Both the position numbers and the translations under genes were made by a program. Under the pieces are notes generated by a model that was given only the letters and a program-made list of their open reading frames with translations, was not told where the DNA came from and ran no database searches. 64,000 nt of DNA from Pseudomonas sp. ACN8. GTDB taxonomy: Bacteria; Pseudomonadota; Gammaproteobacteria; Pseudomonadales; Pseudomonadaceae. The stretch covers positions 1-64,000 of the forward strand of contig NZ_MRCS01000016.1 in the NCBI RefSeq assembly GCF_002303925.1, read 5' to 3'. Below, piece by piece: positions 30,810 through 38,647 of the stretch (position 1 is the first letter of the stretch; every line of letters starts with the position of its first letter).

Positions 30810-32423
30810 TCACTGCGCACAGGCATGCTTGAGTTCGATCAGGGTCACGCCGTTACGCTTGAAGCCTTGGCGCAAATCGGTCTGCAACTCGGCCAGGCTT
30901 TGCGGCTGAGTCACGGTGCAACCGAAGGCACGAGCGAGGGCGGCGAAATCCGGGTTGCGCGGCAGCACGCCGATGGGCTCGATGTCGAGGCCGAGCATGT
31001 CGTCGCGGATTTGTCCCAGGGCATCGTTGTTCCACAGCAGCACCACCAGCGGGCTGTCCAGTTCTTCGACGGCAGTCGCCAGTTCCTGGGCGGTGTAGAG
31101 AAAACCACCGTCGCCCACCAGCACCAGGCCTGGCCGCTGCGGCGCGCCGAACTTGGCGCCGATGCCGGCAGGCAGGCCGTAGCCCAAGGTGCCGTAGCCG
31201 GTGGGGTGCAACCAGCTGCGGATGGCCAGGCTGTCGAAGGCGTAGTTACCCGTATACGCAAGCTGGGTCATGTCGGTGCTGATGAACGCGTTGTCCGGCA
31301 GCTCTGCGGCAATGCGGTCAAGAATCGATTGATGAATCGACTGCAACGGGCCATGGCTGGCCTTGACCGCTTCGCGCAGGGCGGCGACCGAGGCGATCGC
31401 TGCGCTGGCATCGCGCACGTCGCTCGGCAGTCGCTCAAGCAAACCGCTGAGGGTTTGTTGGGCGTCGCCATGCAAGGCCACTGCACAGGGGTAGAAGTCG
31501 TTGAACTTGCGCGGGTCGATGTCGACACGCAGCAGTTCGGCGTTCAGCGGCAGGCGTTCACGCCAGTAGTCGGTATCGGCCATCTCGGTGCCGACCGCCA
31601 GCACCACGTCGGCCTCGGCGATCAGGTTCCAGCCCGGTTCCACACACAAGGATGATCCGGCATTGAGCGGCGCACCCGGCGGCAACAGGCCCTTGCCGGC
31701 GACGCTGGTGAACAGTGGCGCGGCGAGTCGGGTGCTGATTTCTTGCAGTTCAGCCGTGGCATTCAACGCACCGCCACCGGCGATGATCATCGGGCGTTTG
31801 GCAGCCTTGAGTTTGGCCACGGCTTCATCGATGGCGCTCGCAGATGCCGGGCCGCGACCCGGGCGACGCACCACCTCATTGCTCCAGTCACGGGCAATCG
31901 GCGCTGACAGCACGTCCAGCGGCACCGAGATGTGCACCGGGCGCGGGCGTTCGCTGTCGAACACCGCGTAGGCACGAGCGATCAGTTCCGGCAGGTCTTC
32001 GGCGGTCAGTGCCACTGCAGAGAACGCAGTAATCGGCGCGGTCATCGCCCGTTGATCCTGACACTCGTGCAGGCTGCCCCAGCCCTTGCCGAGGCTGGCG
32101 CTGTGGTTGACGCTGGAAATCACCAGCATCGGAATCGAGTCGGCGTAGGCCTGGCCGATGCCGGTGGCGGCGTTGGTCACACCGGGGCCGGTAATGACGA
32201 AACACACGCCGGGCTTGCCGCTGACCCGGGCATAACCGTCGGCCATGAAGCTGGCGCCCTGCTCATGGCGTGTCAGCACGTGGCGAATGCCGCTGCCGGG
32301 CAAGCCGCGATACAGCTCCAGGGTATGTACGCCGGGGATGCCGAACACGGTATCGACGCCGTAGTTGGCTAACAGACGCACCAGGGCCTGGCCACCGGTC
32401 AAGGTTTTGCTTTGCATGTTCAT
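30810..32423 (-). CDS. aruI: 2-Ketoarginine decarboxylase AruI (thiamine-diphosphate enzyme)
   Basis: The protein has 537 residues, an acetolactate-synthase-like ThDP enzyme. The catalytic Glu is in HVLTRHEQGASFMADGYARV. The ThDP/Mg motif runs from VLVGDGGFLYTAQELATAVE to LLWNNDALGQ. It converts 5-guanidino-2-oxopentanoate (2-ketoarginine) to 4-guanidinobutyraldehyde in the arginine transaminase pathway. The order with aruH downstream is that of P. aeruginosa. Two start codons are possible: ATG 32423, only two bases from GAGG, or ATG 32417, eight bases away. The second (MQSKTLTGG) looks more natural. The preceding gene ends five bases upstream. Confidence 0.9.
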   Translation of the reverse strand: MNMQSKTLTGGQALVRLLANYGVDTVFGIPGVHTLELYRGLPGSGIRHVLTRHEQGASFMADGYARVSGKPGVCFVITGPGVTNAATGIGQAYADSIPMLVISSVNHSASLGKGWGSLHECQDQRAMTAPITAFSAVALTAEDLPELIARAYAVFDSERPRPVHISVPLDVLSAPIARDWSNEVVRRPGRGPASASAIDEAVAKLKAAKRPMIIAGGGALNATAELQEISTRLAAPLFTSVAGKGLLPPGAPLNAGSSLCVEPGWNLIAEADVVLAVGTEMADTDYWRERLPLNAELLRVDIDPRKFNDFYPCAVALHGDAQQTLSGLLERLPSDVRDASAAIASVAALREAVKASHGPLQSIHQSILDRIAAELPDNAFISTDMTQLAYTGNYAFDSLAIRSWLHPTGYGTLGYGLPAGIGAKFGAPQRPGLVLVGDGGFLYTAQELATAVEELDSPLVVLLWNNDALGQIRDDMLGLDIEPIGVLPRNPDFAALARAFGCTVTQPQSLAELQTDLRQGFKRNGVTLIELKHACAQ

Positions 32424-32427
32424 GTCC

Positions 32428-34527
32428 TCACTCGTGGCCGAGGCGAATCAACGCATCGACCGCAATCGTGCCTTGGGCACCGACCAACAATGGGTTCACA
32501 TCGAGTTCCAGCAGGTGTGCGGCGTTTTCGCAGGCGTAGTCGGCCACGGCGCGGATGGCGGTCACCGGGGCGTCCAGGTCAGCAGACTCGCGACCACGGA
32601 AACCTTGCAGCAACGGGGCACTGCGCAGGCTGAGCAAGGCGTTGCGGATCGCGCCGTCGGTGGTCGGCAGCAACAGGCTGCGACTGTCCTTGAGCAACTC
32701 CACCAGAATGCCGCCGGCACCCATCACCAATGCCAGGCAAAAATCGTTTTCGCGTTTGATGCCGACGATCAGTTCGGCCAGTGGCGGCTTGGCCATGGGT
32801 TCGAGTAACACTTGATCGAACGGCACGCCCGGCGCGTATGCCGCGATGCTGGCGTGCATCTTTTGCAGTGCAGCGCTCAATCCCGTGCCGTCCTTGAGGT
32901 TCAGCGCCACCGCACCGGCCTCGGTCTTGTGTGGCAACTGTGCGCTGACAGCCTTCAACACCAGCGGATAGCCCAGCGATTCTGCGTCTTTCAGCGCATT
33001 GACCGCCGTACTCAGAACGCCGTTGGGCGTCGGTAGACCAAAGGCTTTTAATGCCTGTTTGGAATCCCATTCATTGAGCAAACGCCCCTCGCCTTCCAGC
33101 GCGTGCGGGCACAGCGGAACCAGTGCCGACTCACCCAGCGCCAGCAACGCCTGACGATTGCGCTGATAACCGGCGATGCGACCCCACGCGGCCAAGCCGT
33201 CTTCAACGCCCTGCAAGGCCGCAACGCCTTGCTCGTGCAAACGCTCACGGGCATGGGCCGGCAGCAACTCGGGGAAGGCCGAGGTGACAAAACCGGTCTT
33301 GCCGTGTCGTTGCAGCGCCGCGCAGTACAACGCCAGCAGCAGGTCGCATTCCTTGCGCTCGCCGGTGAATTCCGATGGGTAGTCGAGCACCAGCATCGCC
33401 GCGTCGGCTTCGGTGCGCAGCGCGCTGTCGAGCATGCGGTTCAAGGCTTCGCCATCGCCCCAGATCGCCGTAGTGAAGTCCAGCGGGTTGACCAGGTTAG
33501 CGTAGGTCGGCAGCACTTGCGCGAGTTCGCCGACCTGTCCTTGATCGAGTTTCGGCAGGCCCAGGTCGTTGCGTTCGGCGTAGTCGGCAATCAGCCCGGC
33601 GTCGCCGCCGGAGCATGCCAGCGCGATCAGGCTGTTGCCCGCCGGCAGGTTGCCGCAGGCCGCGGCCTTCAGGGTTTCGACAAAACTCACCGGACCGCTG
33701 ACGCGAATCACCCCGAGGCGGTCGAACAGTGCGTCGTACAGCGCATCGGAACCCGACAAAGAACTGGTGTGACTCAACGCCAGTTCGGCGCCAATCTGCG
33801 ACACGCCGGTTTTCAGCGCGATGATCGGGATGCCCTTCTCCAGCGCCTTGTGCGCGGCGCGGGCAAAACCCGGCACGTTCTTCAGGCCTTCCAGGTGCAG
33901 GCCGATGGCGGTGACGCGCGGCTCGTCGAGCAACACATCCATCAATTCGGCCACGCCCAGTTGCGCCTGATTGCCCACCGAGGCCATGTAGGCCACCGGC
34001 AGCGAGCGGTCGCTCATGGACAGGTTGTAGGCGAAGTTGCCGCTCTGGGTCAGTACCGCCACGCCCTTCTCCACCGCTTTGCCGCCATGGGCCACCGGCC
34101 ACAACGCGGAACTGTGCAGGTAGTCGAGCAGGCCGTAGCAGTTGGGGCCGAGCAAGGCCATGTCGCCAGCGGCCTTGAGCAATTGCTGTTGCAGGGCCTG
34201 GCCTTCGGCGCCGGTTTCGGCGAAGCCGGAGGCGTAGCAGATCGCCCCGCCCGCGTTGATGGCGGCCAGCTCGGCCACGCAGGTCAGGGTCAGTTCGCGG
34301 TTGGTGGCAATGAATACCGCGTCCGGGCCGCAGGGCAACTCGGCAACGCTGCGCACGCACGGCACCCCTTCAAGGCTGTCGTGTTGCGGGTTGACCAGCC
34401 ACATTTGCCCTTGGTAGCCGCCTTCGGCACAGCGCTTGAGGGCGCGGGCCATACTGCGGCCGCCGACGAACGCCACGTGTTGCGGCGCGAGCATGCGTTT
34501 GAGGTTGTCACGAATGGTTTGGGACAT
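32428..34527 (-). CDS. ADP-forming acyl-CoA synthetase (acetate-CoA ligase family)
   Basis: The 699 residues cover both halves of the NDP-forming acyl-CoA synthetase family in one chain. A CoA-binding Rossmann domain comes first (HVAFVGGRSMARALKRCAEG). A succinyl-CoA-ligase-like domain follows, with the phospho-histidine context ALSHTSSLSGSDALYDALF. The C-terminus is an ATP-grasp_5 domain (LPTPNGVLSTAVNALKDAES, LPHKTEAGAVALNLKDG, GAGGILVELLKDSRSLLLP). It makes an acyl-CoA from an acid at the cost of ATP to ADP. Its place between aruI and acyl-CoA dehydrogenase/hydratase genes suggests it activates an arginine-derived acid such as 4-guanidinobutyrate (inference). GGAG precedes the ATG. Confidence 0.85.
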   Translation of the reverse strand: MSQTIRDNLKRMLAPQHVAFVGGRSMARALKRCAEGGYQGQMWLVNPQHDSLEGVPCVRSVAELPCGPDAVFIATNRELTLTCVAELAAINAGGAICYASGFAETGAEGQALQQQLLKAAGDMALLGPNCYGLLDYLHSSALWPVAHGGKAVEKGVAVLTQSGNFAYNLSMSDRSLPVAYMASVGNQAQLGVAELMDVLLDEPRVTAIGLHLEGLKNVPGFARAAHKALEKGIPIIALKTGVSQIGAELALSHTSSLSGSDALYDALFDRLGVIRVSGPVSFVETLKAAACGNLPAGNSLIALACSGGDAGLIADYAERNDLGLPKLDQGQVGELAQVLPTYANLVNPLDFTTAIWGDGEALNRMLDSALRTEADAAMLVLDYPSEFTGERKECDLLLALYCAALQRHGKTGFVTSAFPELLPAHARERLHEQGVAALQGVEDGLAAWGRIAGYQRNRQALLALGESALVPLCPHALEGEGRLLNEWDSKQALKAFGLPTPNGVLSTAVNALKDAESLGYPLVLKAVSAQLPHKTEAGAVALNLKDGTGLSAALQKMHASIAAYAPGVPFDQVLLEPMAKPPLAELIVGIKRENDFCLALVMGAGGILVELLKDSRSLLLPTTDGAIRNALLSLRSAPLLQGFRGRESADLDAPVTAIRAVADYACENAAHLLELDVNPLLVGAQGTIAVDALIRLGHE

Positions 34528-34545
34528 GGGAATTCTCCGGGCCGA

Positions 34546-35706
34546 TCAGCGCAGCAGCGGCCGCAGCAACTCGCGGGAAATGATGTGGCGCTGGATTTCC
34601 GAAGTGCCTTCCCAGATCCGTTCGATCCGCGCGTTGCGCCAGATGCGCTCCACCGGACCTTCGTCCATCAGGCCCATGCCGCCGAAGATCTGCACCGCTT
34701 CGTCGGCGGTACGCCCGAGCACTTCACTGGCGAACAGCTTGGCCATCCCGGCCTCGCCATCGGTCATGGTGCCCTGGTCCATTTTCCAGGCGGTGTGCAG
34801 GGTCAACAGTTCGGCGGCGCGGATTTGCGTGGCCATGTCCGCGAGCTTGAACGAAACGCCCTGGTAAGTGCCGATGGGCTGGCCGAATTGCTTGCGGTCC
34901 GCCGCCCATTGCAACGACACGTCCAGTGCGCGCTGGGCCTGACCGACGCAGTTGGCCGCGACCATCACGCGCCCGGCGGTCAGCCAGGCGTTGGCCACCT
35001 CCCAACCCTTGCCGACTTCGCCCAGCACCTTGCTGGCCGGCACGCGGCAGTCGTCGAAGAACATTTCGAAGGTGTGGTAACCCCGGTTGCTCACGCACTT
35101 GGGCCCACGGCGAATGGTCATGCCCGGGGTGTTGCGGTCGACCAGGAACGAGGTCACGGCGTTACGCTTTTTGCCGTTGTGTTCGTAGGTGTCGGTCACG
35201 GCGAAGACGATGGCGAAATCGGCATGGCCGGCGTGGCTGATGAAATGCTTGCTGCCGTTGAGAATGAAGTCGTCGCCTTCACGCACGGCACGGGTCTTGA
35301 TTGCATTGGCATCGGAACCGGCACCCGGCTCGGTCAGGGCGAAGCAGTCGATTTTCTCGCCCTGGATGCACGGCAACAGGTAGTCGTTGATCTGGTCGCC
35401 GGTGCAGGCCATGAGGATTTTCGACGGCCGCGCGACGAACACGTGCAGCGCCCAGGACACTTTGGACAGCTCACGTTCGATCAGCGCCTGGGACAGGTAG
35501 TCCAGGCCACCACCACCCACTTCTTCGGGCATGTTGAAAGCGTAGAAACCGGCGGCAATCGCCTTGCCGCGAATCTGTGCCGCCAGTTCCGGGGACACCT
35601 CGTCGGCGCGGTCGACTTGCTCTTCATAGGGCAGCAGTTCCTTCTCGACGAAGCTGCGTACCGAGTCCACCAACATTTCTTGTTCTTGGGTCAGTTGGAA
35701 ATTCAT
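34546..35706 (-). CDS. Acyl-CoA dehydrogenase
   Basis: The 386-residue flavoprotein has the usual three domains: an N-terminal helical domain, CFALTEPGAGSDANAIKTRA, and the C-terminal QIFGGMGLMDEGPVERIWRN with RIWEGTSEIQRHIISREL near the end. It introduces a trans-2,3 double bond into an acyl-CoA using FAD. It lies 18 bases upstream of the synthetase gene in the same direction, between the hydratase and the synthetase. A short polar acyl-CoA of the arginine pathway is the likely substrate. P. aeruginosa has, as I recall, a similar acyl-CoA gene block beside aruHI. Confidence 0.9.
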   Translation of the reverse strand: MNFQLTQEQEMLVDSVRSFVEKELLPYEEQVDRADEVSPELAAQIRGKAIAAGFYAFNMPEEVGGGGLDYLSQALIERELSKVSWALHVFVARPSKILMACTGDQINDYLLPCIQGEKIDCFALTEPGAGSDANAIKTRAVREGDDFILNGSKHFISHAGHADFAIVFAVTDTYEHNGKKRNAVTSFLVDRNTPGMTIRRGPKCVSNRGYHTFEMFFDDCRVPASKVLGEVGKGWEVANAWLTAGRVMVAANCVGQAQRALDVSLQWAADRKQFGQPIGTYQGVSFKLADMATQIRAAELLTLHTAWKMDQGTMTDGEAGMAKLFASEVLGRTADEAVQIFGGMGLMDEGPVERIWRNARIERIWEGTSEIQRHIISRELLRPLLR

Positions 35707-35746
35707 GCGGCTACCTGTTGTTCATGTTCTGGGAGATGGAGAGGAA

Positions 35747-36538
35747 TCAACGACCGATGAAGCGTGCCGGGCGTTTTTCCATGGCGGCGCGCAGGGCTTC
35801 GTTGCCGTCTTCACTGCGGCCGCAAAGCAGGCCGGCGGCGAGCTCGGCTTGCAGCTGTTCGGCCAAGCTGCGTTCGGCGCCTTCACGCATGAGTTTTTTG
35901 GTCTGGGCGAAAGCGAAGGTCGGGCCGGCAGCCAGGCGTGCGGCGAGTTCGCTGGTGACCGTCAGCAGTTGATCGTCGGCACAGACATCGCTAACCAGTC
36001 CGGCATCGAAAGCACGGTCGGCACCCCACAATTCGTCGAGGAACAGCAGGCGCTTGGCCTGTTCACTGCCGATCAAACGCGGCAGGTGCCAACTGGCGCC
36101 GGCGTCCGGCGAGTACGCCATGCTGGTGTAGCCGGCCTTGAAGCGCGCCGATTGCCCGGCGATGCGCAGGTCGCAGCACAGGGTCAGGTCCATCCCGGCG
36201 CCGACGGCGGTGCCGTTGATGGCGGCGATGGTGGGTTTTTCCAGGCTGTGCAGGCGGGTCATCAGGGCGTGGGCGGTTTCGGTCCAGCCGTAGGTTTCCA
36301 GAGCGCCCCGGGCTTCGGCATCGGCCCATTCATCGAGGTCGGCGCCGGCGCAGAAGCTGCGGCCGCTGCCGGTGAGCACCACCACGCGCACCGCCCGATC
36401 GGCGTTGAAAGCGTCGAGCAAGCCATGCAGGTTTTTCAGCGTCGGAATGTCCAGCGCATTGCGCTGGGCAGTGCGATTGAGGGTGATCCAGGCAACGCCT
36501 GCTTCGACCTGGCTGAGCAGCGACGATTGAGTGGTCAT
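35747..36538 (-). CDS. Enoyl-CoA hydratase/isomerase family protein
   Basis: The protein has 263 residues when started at ATG 36538, which follows GAGGATACCC; a longer upstream frame lacks such a site. Crotonase-fold signatures are VAWITLNRTAQRNALDIPTL, SGRSFCAGADLDEWADA and PTIAAINGTAVGAGMDLTLC with the oxyanion-hole loop. The family hydrates or isomerises enoyl-CoA thioesters. Together with the dehydrogenase and the synthetase it forms a short beta-oxidation-like module in front of aruI and aruH. It is probably the first gene of the catabolic operon. Confidence 0.88.
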   Translation of the reverse strand: MTTQSSLLSQVEAGVAWITLNRTAQRNALDIPTLKNLHGLLDAFNADRAVRVVVLTGSGRSFCAGADLDEWADAEARGALETYGWTETAHALMTRLHSLEKPTIAAINGTAVGAGMDLTLCCDLRIAGQSARFKAGYTSMAYSPDAGASWHLPRLIGSEQAKRLLFLDELWGADRAFDAGLVSDVCADDQLLTVTSELAARLAAGPTFAFAQTKKLMREGAERSLAEQLQAELAAGLLCGRSEDGNEALRAAMEKRPARFIGR

Positions 36539-36768
36539 GGGTATCCTCGAATTATTGTGATAGGTCTGAGGTGATGCGACTTGAGGCCATACTAAACGAG
36601 TGTTCAGTAAGGCGGCAATTGGGGAGGAAATGGGCTGTAACAAGCGCAATAATTCGATAACACATTGGTTTTATTGAATTATTTAAAGATTGACGAGCGT
36701 AGGCCGTAGGCGCTGTTACAACTTCGAACAACTGGCGACACGCGGTCTTTCCCTCCCCCACAACCCCC

Positions 36769-37007
36769 CTGTAGGAGCGAGCCTGCTCGCGAGGGACGTA
36801 AGACCACCGCGGGAAACCAGACAGCCCGCGTTATCGTTGACGACCATCGCGAGCAGGCTCGCTCCTACAGGGAATCGGCGGTGTGCATAGAAGCTGGGGA
36901 TGTCACAAAACACTGTGGGAGCGGGCTTGCCCGCGAAGGCGGCATCACATTCAACATCTCTGTTGACTGATACACCGCCATCGCCAGCAGGCTGGCTCCC
37001 ACAGGGG
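36769..37007. repeat. Two REP doublets of different subtype
   Basis: The first pair (36769-36870) has the GTAGGAGCGAGCCTGCTCGC type. The second (36913-37007) has GTGGGAGCGGGCTTGCCCGC at the left and a CAGCAGGCTGGCTCCCACAG unit at the right. They fill the 490-base gap between the hydratase and permease genes, in which I see no gene. The AT-rich start of that gap (36640-36690) is a plausible promoter region for the hydratase operon. Confidence 0.85.
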
Positions 37008-37026
37008 ATGGTGTTACTTCAGGGCA

Positions 37027-38439
37027 TCAAGTAGTCGGCAAGCTCGGCGCCAGCACGCCCTGGCGTTTGCGATGGATCAGGAAGTACGCGCCATAGCACA
37101 GGGCAATGAAGCCAAAGCCCCAATACAGCGACGGACGCTGGGTTTCATCCAGGGCCAGGAACACGAACAGCGAGCAGCACAGCGTGATGCACATCAGCGG
37201 CAACACCGGGAACCACGGTGCGCGGTATTTCAGGTCGCTGAGTTTGCCGCCGTCACGCAAGTACGCCTTGCGGAACTTGTACTGTGCCAGCGCGATGACA
37301 ATCCAGGTCACGGTGCCGGACATGCCGCTCACGGCCATCAACACCATGAACAAGGTGTCGGCGGCGACGAAGCTGGTCATCAGCGACACCAGCGCGAAGC
37401 ACAGGGTGATGCTCAAGGCGCGCAGCGGCACGCCACGCTTGCTCAATGGCGACAGGCTTTTCGGCGCCATGCCGGTTTTCGACATCGCCCACAGGATGCG
37501 CGTCGAGGCATACAGGCCGGAGTTGCCCACCGACAGGATCGCAGTGAGGATCACGAAGTTCATCAGGTCGGCGGCGTAGGGAATGCCGACCATGTCGAAC
37601 ACCTGCACGAACGGGCTTTCCATCAGGCCCGCCTGCTGCCACGGCACGATGGCCGACAGCACGATGATCGCCAGCACGTAGAAGATCAGTACACGGAACA
37701 CCACGTTGCGCACGGCACGAGGAATGCTTTTTTCCGGTTGATCGGTTTCACCGGCGGCCACGCCCATGATTTCGCAACCCTGGAACGCGTAGACCACGGT
37801 CATCATCACCGCGAACACCGCCGACAGGCCGTTGGGGAACAACGAATCGCCGATCAGGTTGGTCGCCATCGGCGCCGGTGCACCACTGCTCAGGGGGATC
37901 ACGCCGAAAATTACCAGCACGCCGACCACGATGAAACCGAGAATCGCCGCGACCTTGATCCCCGAGAACCAGTATTCGGCTTCACCAAAGGCGCGGGTCG
38001 CCATGGCATTGATACCGAACAGCACCACCACGAACAGCGCTGACCAATACCAGATCGGCACCGCCGGAAACCAGCGGGTCATTAGCATACCGGCGGCGGT
38101 GAACTCCAGGCCCACGGTGGTGGCCCAGCTCATCCAGTACACCCAGCCGATCATGAACCCGGTGGCCGGGCCGATGTATTTTGTGGCGTGGGTCTGGAAC
38201 GAACCGGACACCGGCATCTGCACCGACAGTTCGCCCAGGCAGACCATCACCAGGTACATCAGGAAACCCGCGACCAGGTAAGCCAGGATCGCCCCCACCG
38301 GGCCGCCCTGATTGATGGTCACGCCAGAGCCCATGAACAACCCGGTGCCGATGACACCGCCCAACGACAGCATGAAGATGTGCCGGCTCTTGAGGGCGCG
38401 GGTCAGCTGTATGCCTTTACGATCAGTGTTTTCGTTCAT
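37027..38439 (-). CDS. Amino-acid permease (APC superfamily)
   Basis: The protein has 470 residues and twelve predicted membrane helices. The AAT-family consensus is near the start (LKSRHIFMLSLGGVIGTGLF, MGSGVTINQGGPVGAILAYL), followed by GELSVQMPVSGSFQTHATKY. These positions form the substrate site and gate in proton-coupled amino-acid importers. From its place between the aru catabolic genes and the two-component system, arginine or another basic amino acid is a likely substrate. P. aeruginosa, as I recall, has a permease at the corresponding position. GAGGTG precedes the ATG. Confidence 0.85.
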   Translation of the reverse strand: MNENTDRKGIQLTRALKSRHIFMLSLGGVIGTGLFMGSGVTINQGGPVGAILAYLVAGFLMYLVMVCLGELSVQMPVSGSFQTHATKYIGPATGFMIGWVYWMSWATTVGLEFTAAGMLMTRWFPAVPIWYWSALFVVVLFGINAMATRAFGEAEYWFSGIKVAAILGFIVVGVLVIFGVIPLSSGAPAPMATNLIGDSLFPNGLSAVFAVMMTVVYAFQGCEIMGVAAGETDQPEKSIPRAVRNVVFRVLIFYVLAIIVLSAIVPWQQAGLMESPFVQVFDMVGIPYAADLMNFVILTAILSVGNSGLYASTRILWAMSKTGMAPKSLSPLSKRGVPLRALSITLCFALVSLMTSFVAADTLFMVLMAVSGMSGTVTWIVIALAQYKFRKAYLRDGGKLSDLKYRAPWFPVLPLMCITLCCSLFVFLALDETQRPSLYWGFGFIALCYGAYFLIHRKRQGVLAPSLPTT

Positions 38440-38647
38440 GTCGGCACCTCAGCAGTCGGTGAGGTGTGCAGCGCGCGACAGGACGTCACGGCGCAGGGAG
38501 GGATCAGCTTTACGGCAAGTCATTATTATTATCTCCAATAAGCTTCGAAGACCGCGCTGCGGCGGTTGCGTCGATTATTGGAAAGCCATGTAAGTTCGCG
38601 TTGACCGTAAAGATCGAAGTTGTACAAAGTCGTAACAAACTTGTACG

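Noticed and set aside
30261..31655. 464-codon plus-strand frame over aruH and aruI
   Set aside because: Antisense shadow of well-supported genes; residue composition is typical of shadows.
33103..35760. 885-codon frame on the plus strand over the aru catabolic genes
   Set aside because: It is antisense to two well-supported enzymes and has no recognisable domain.
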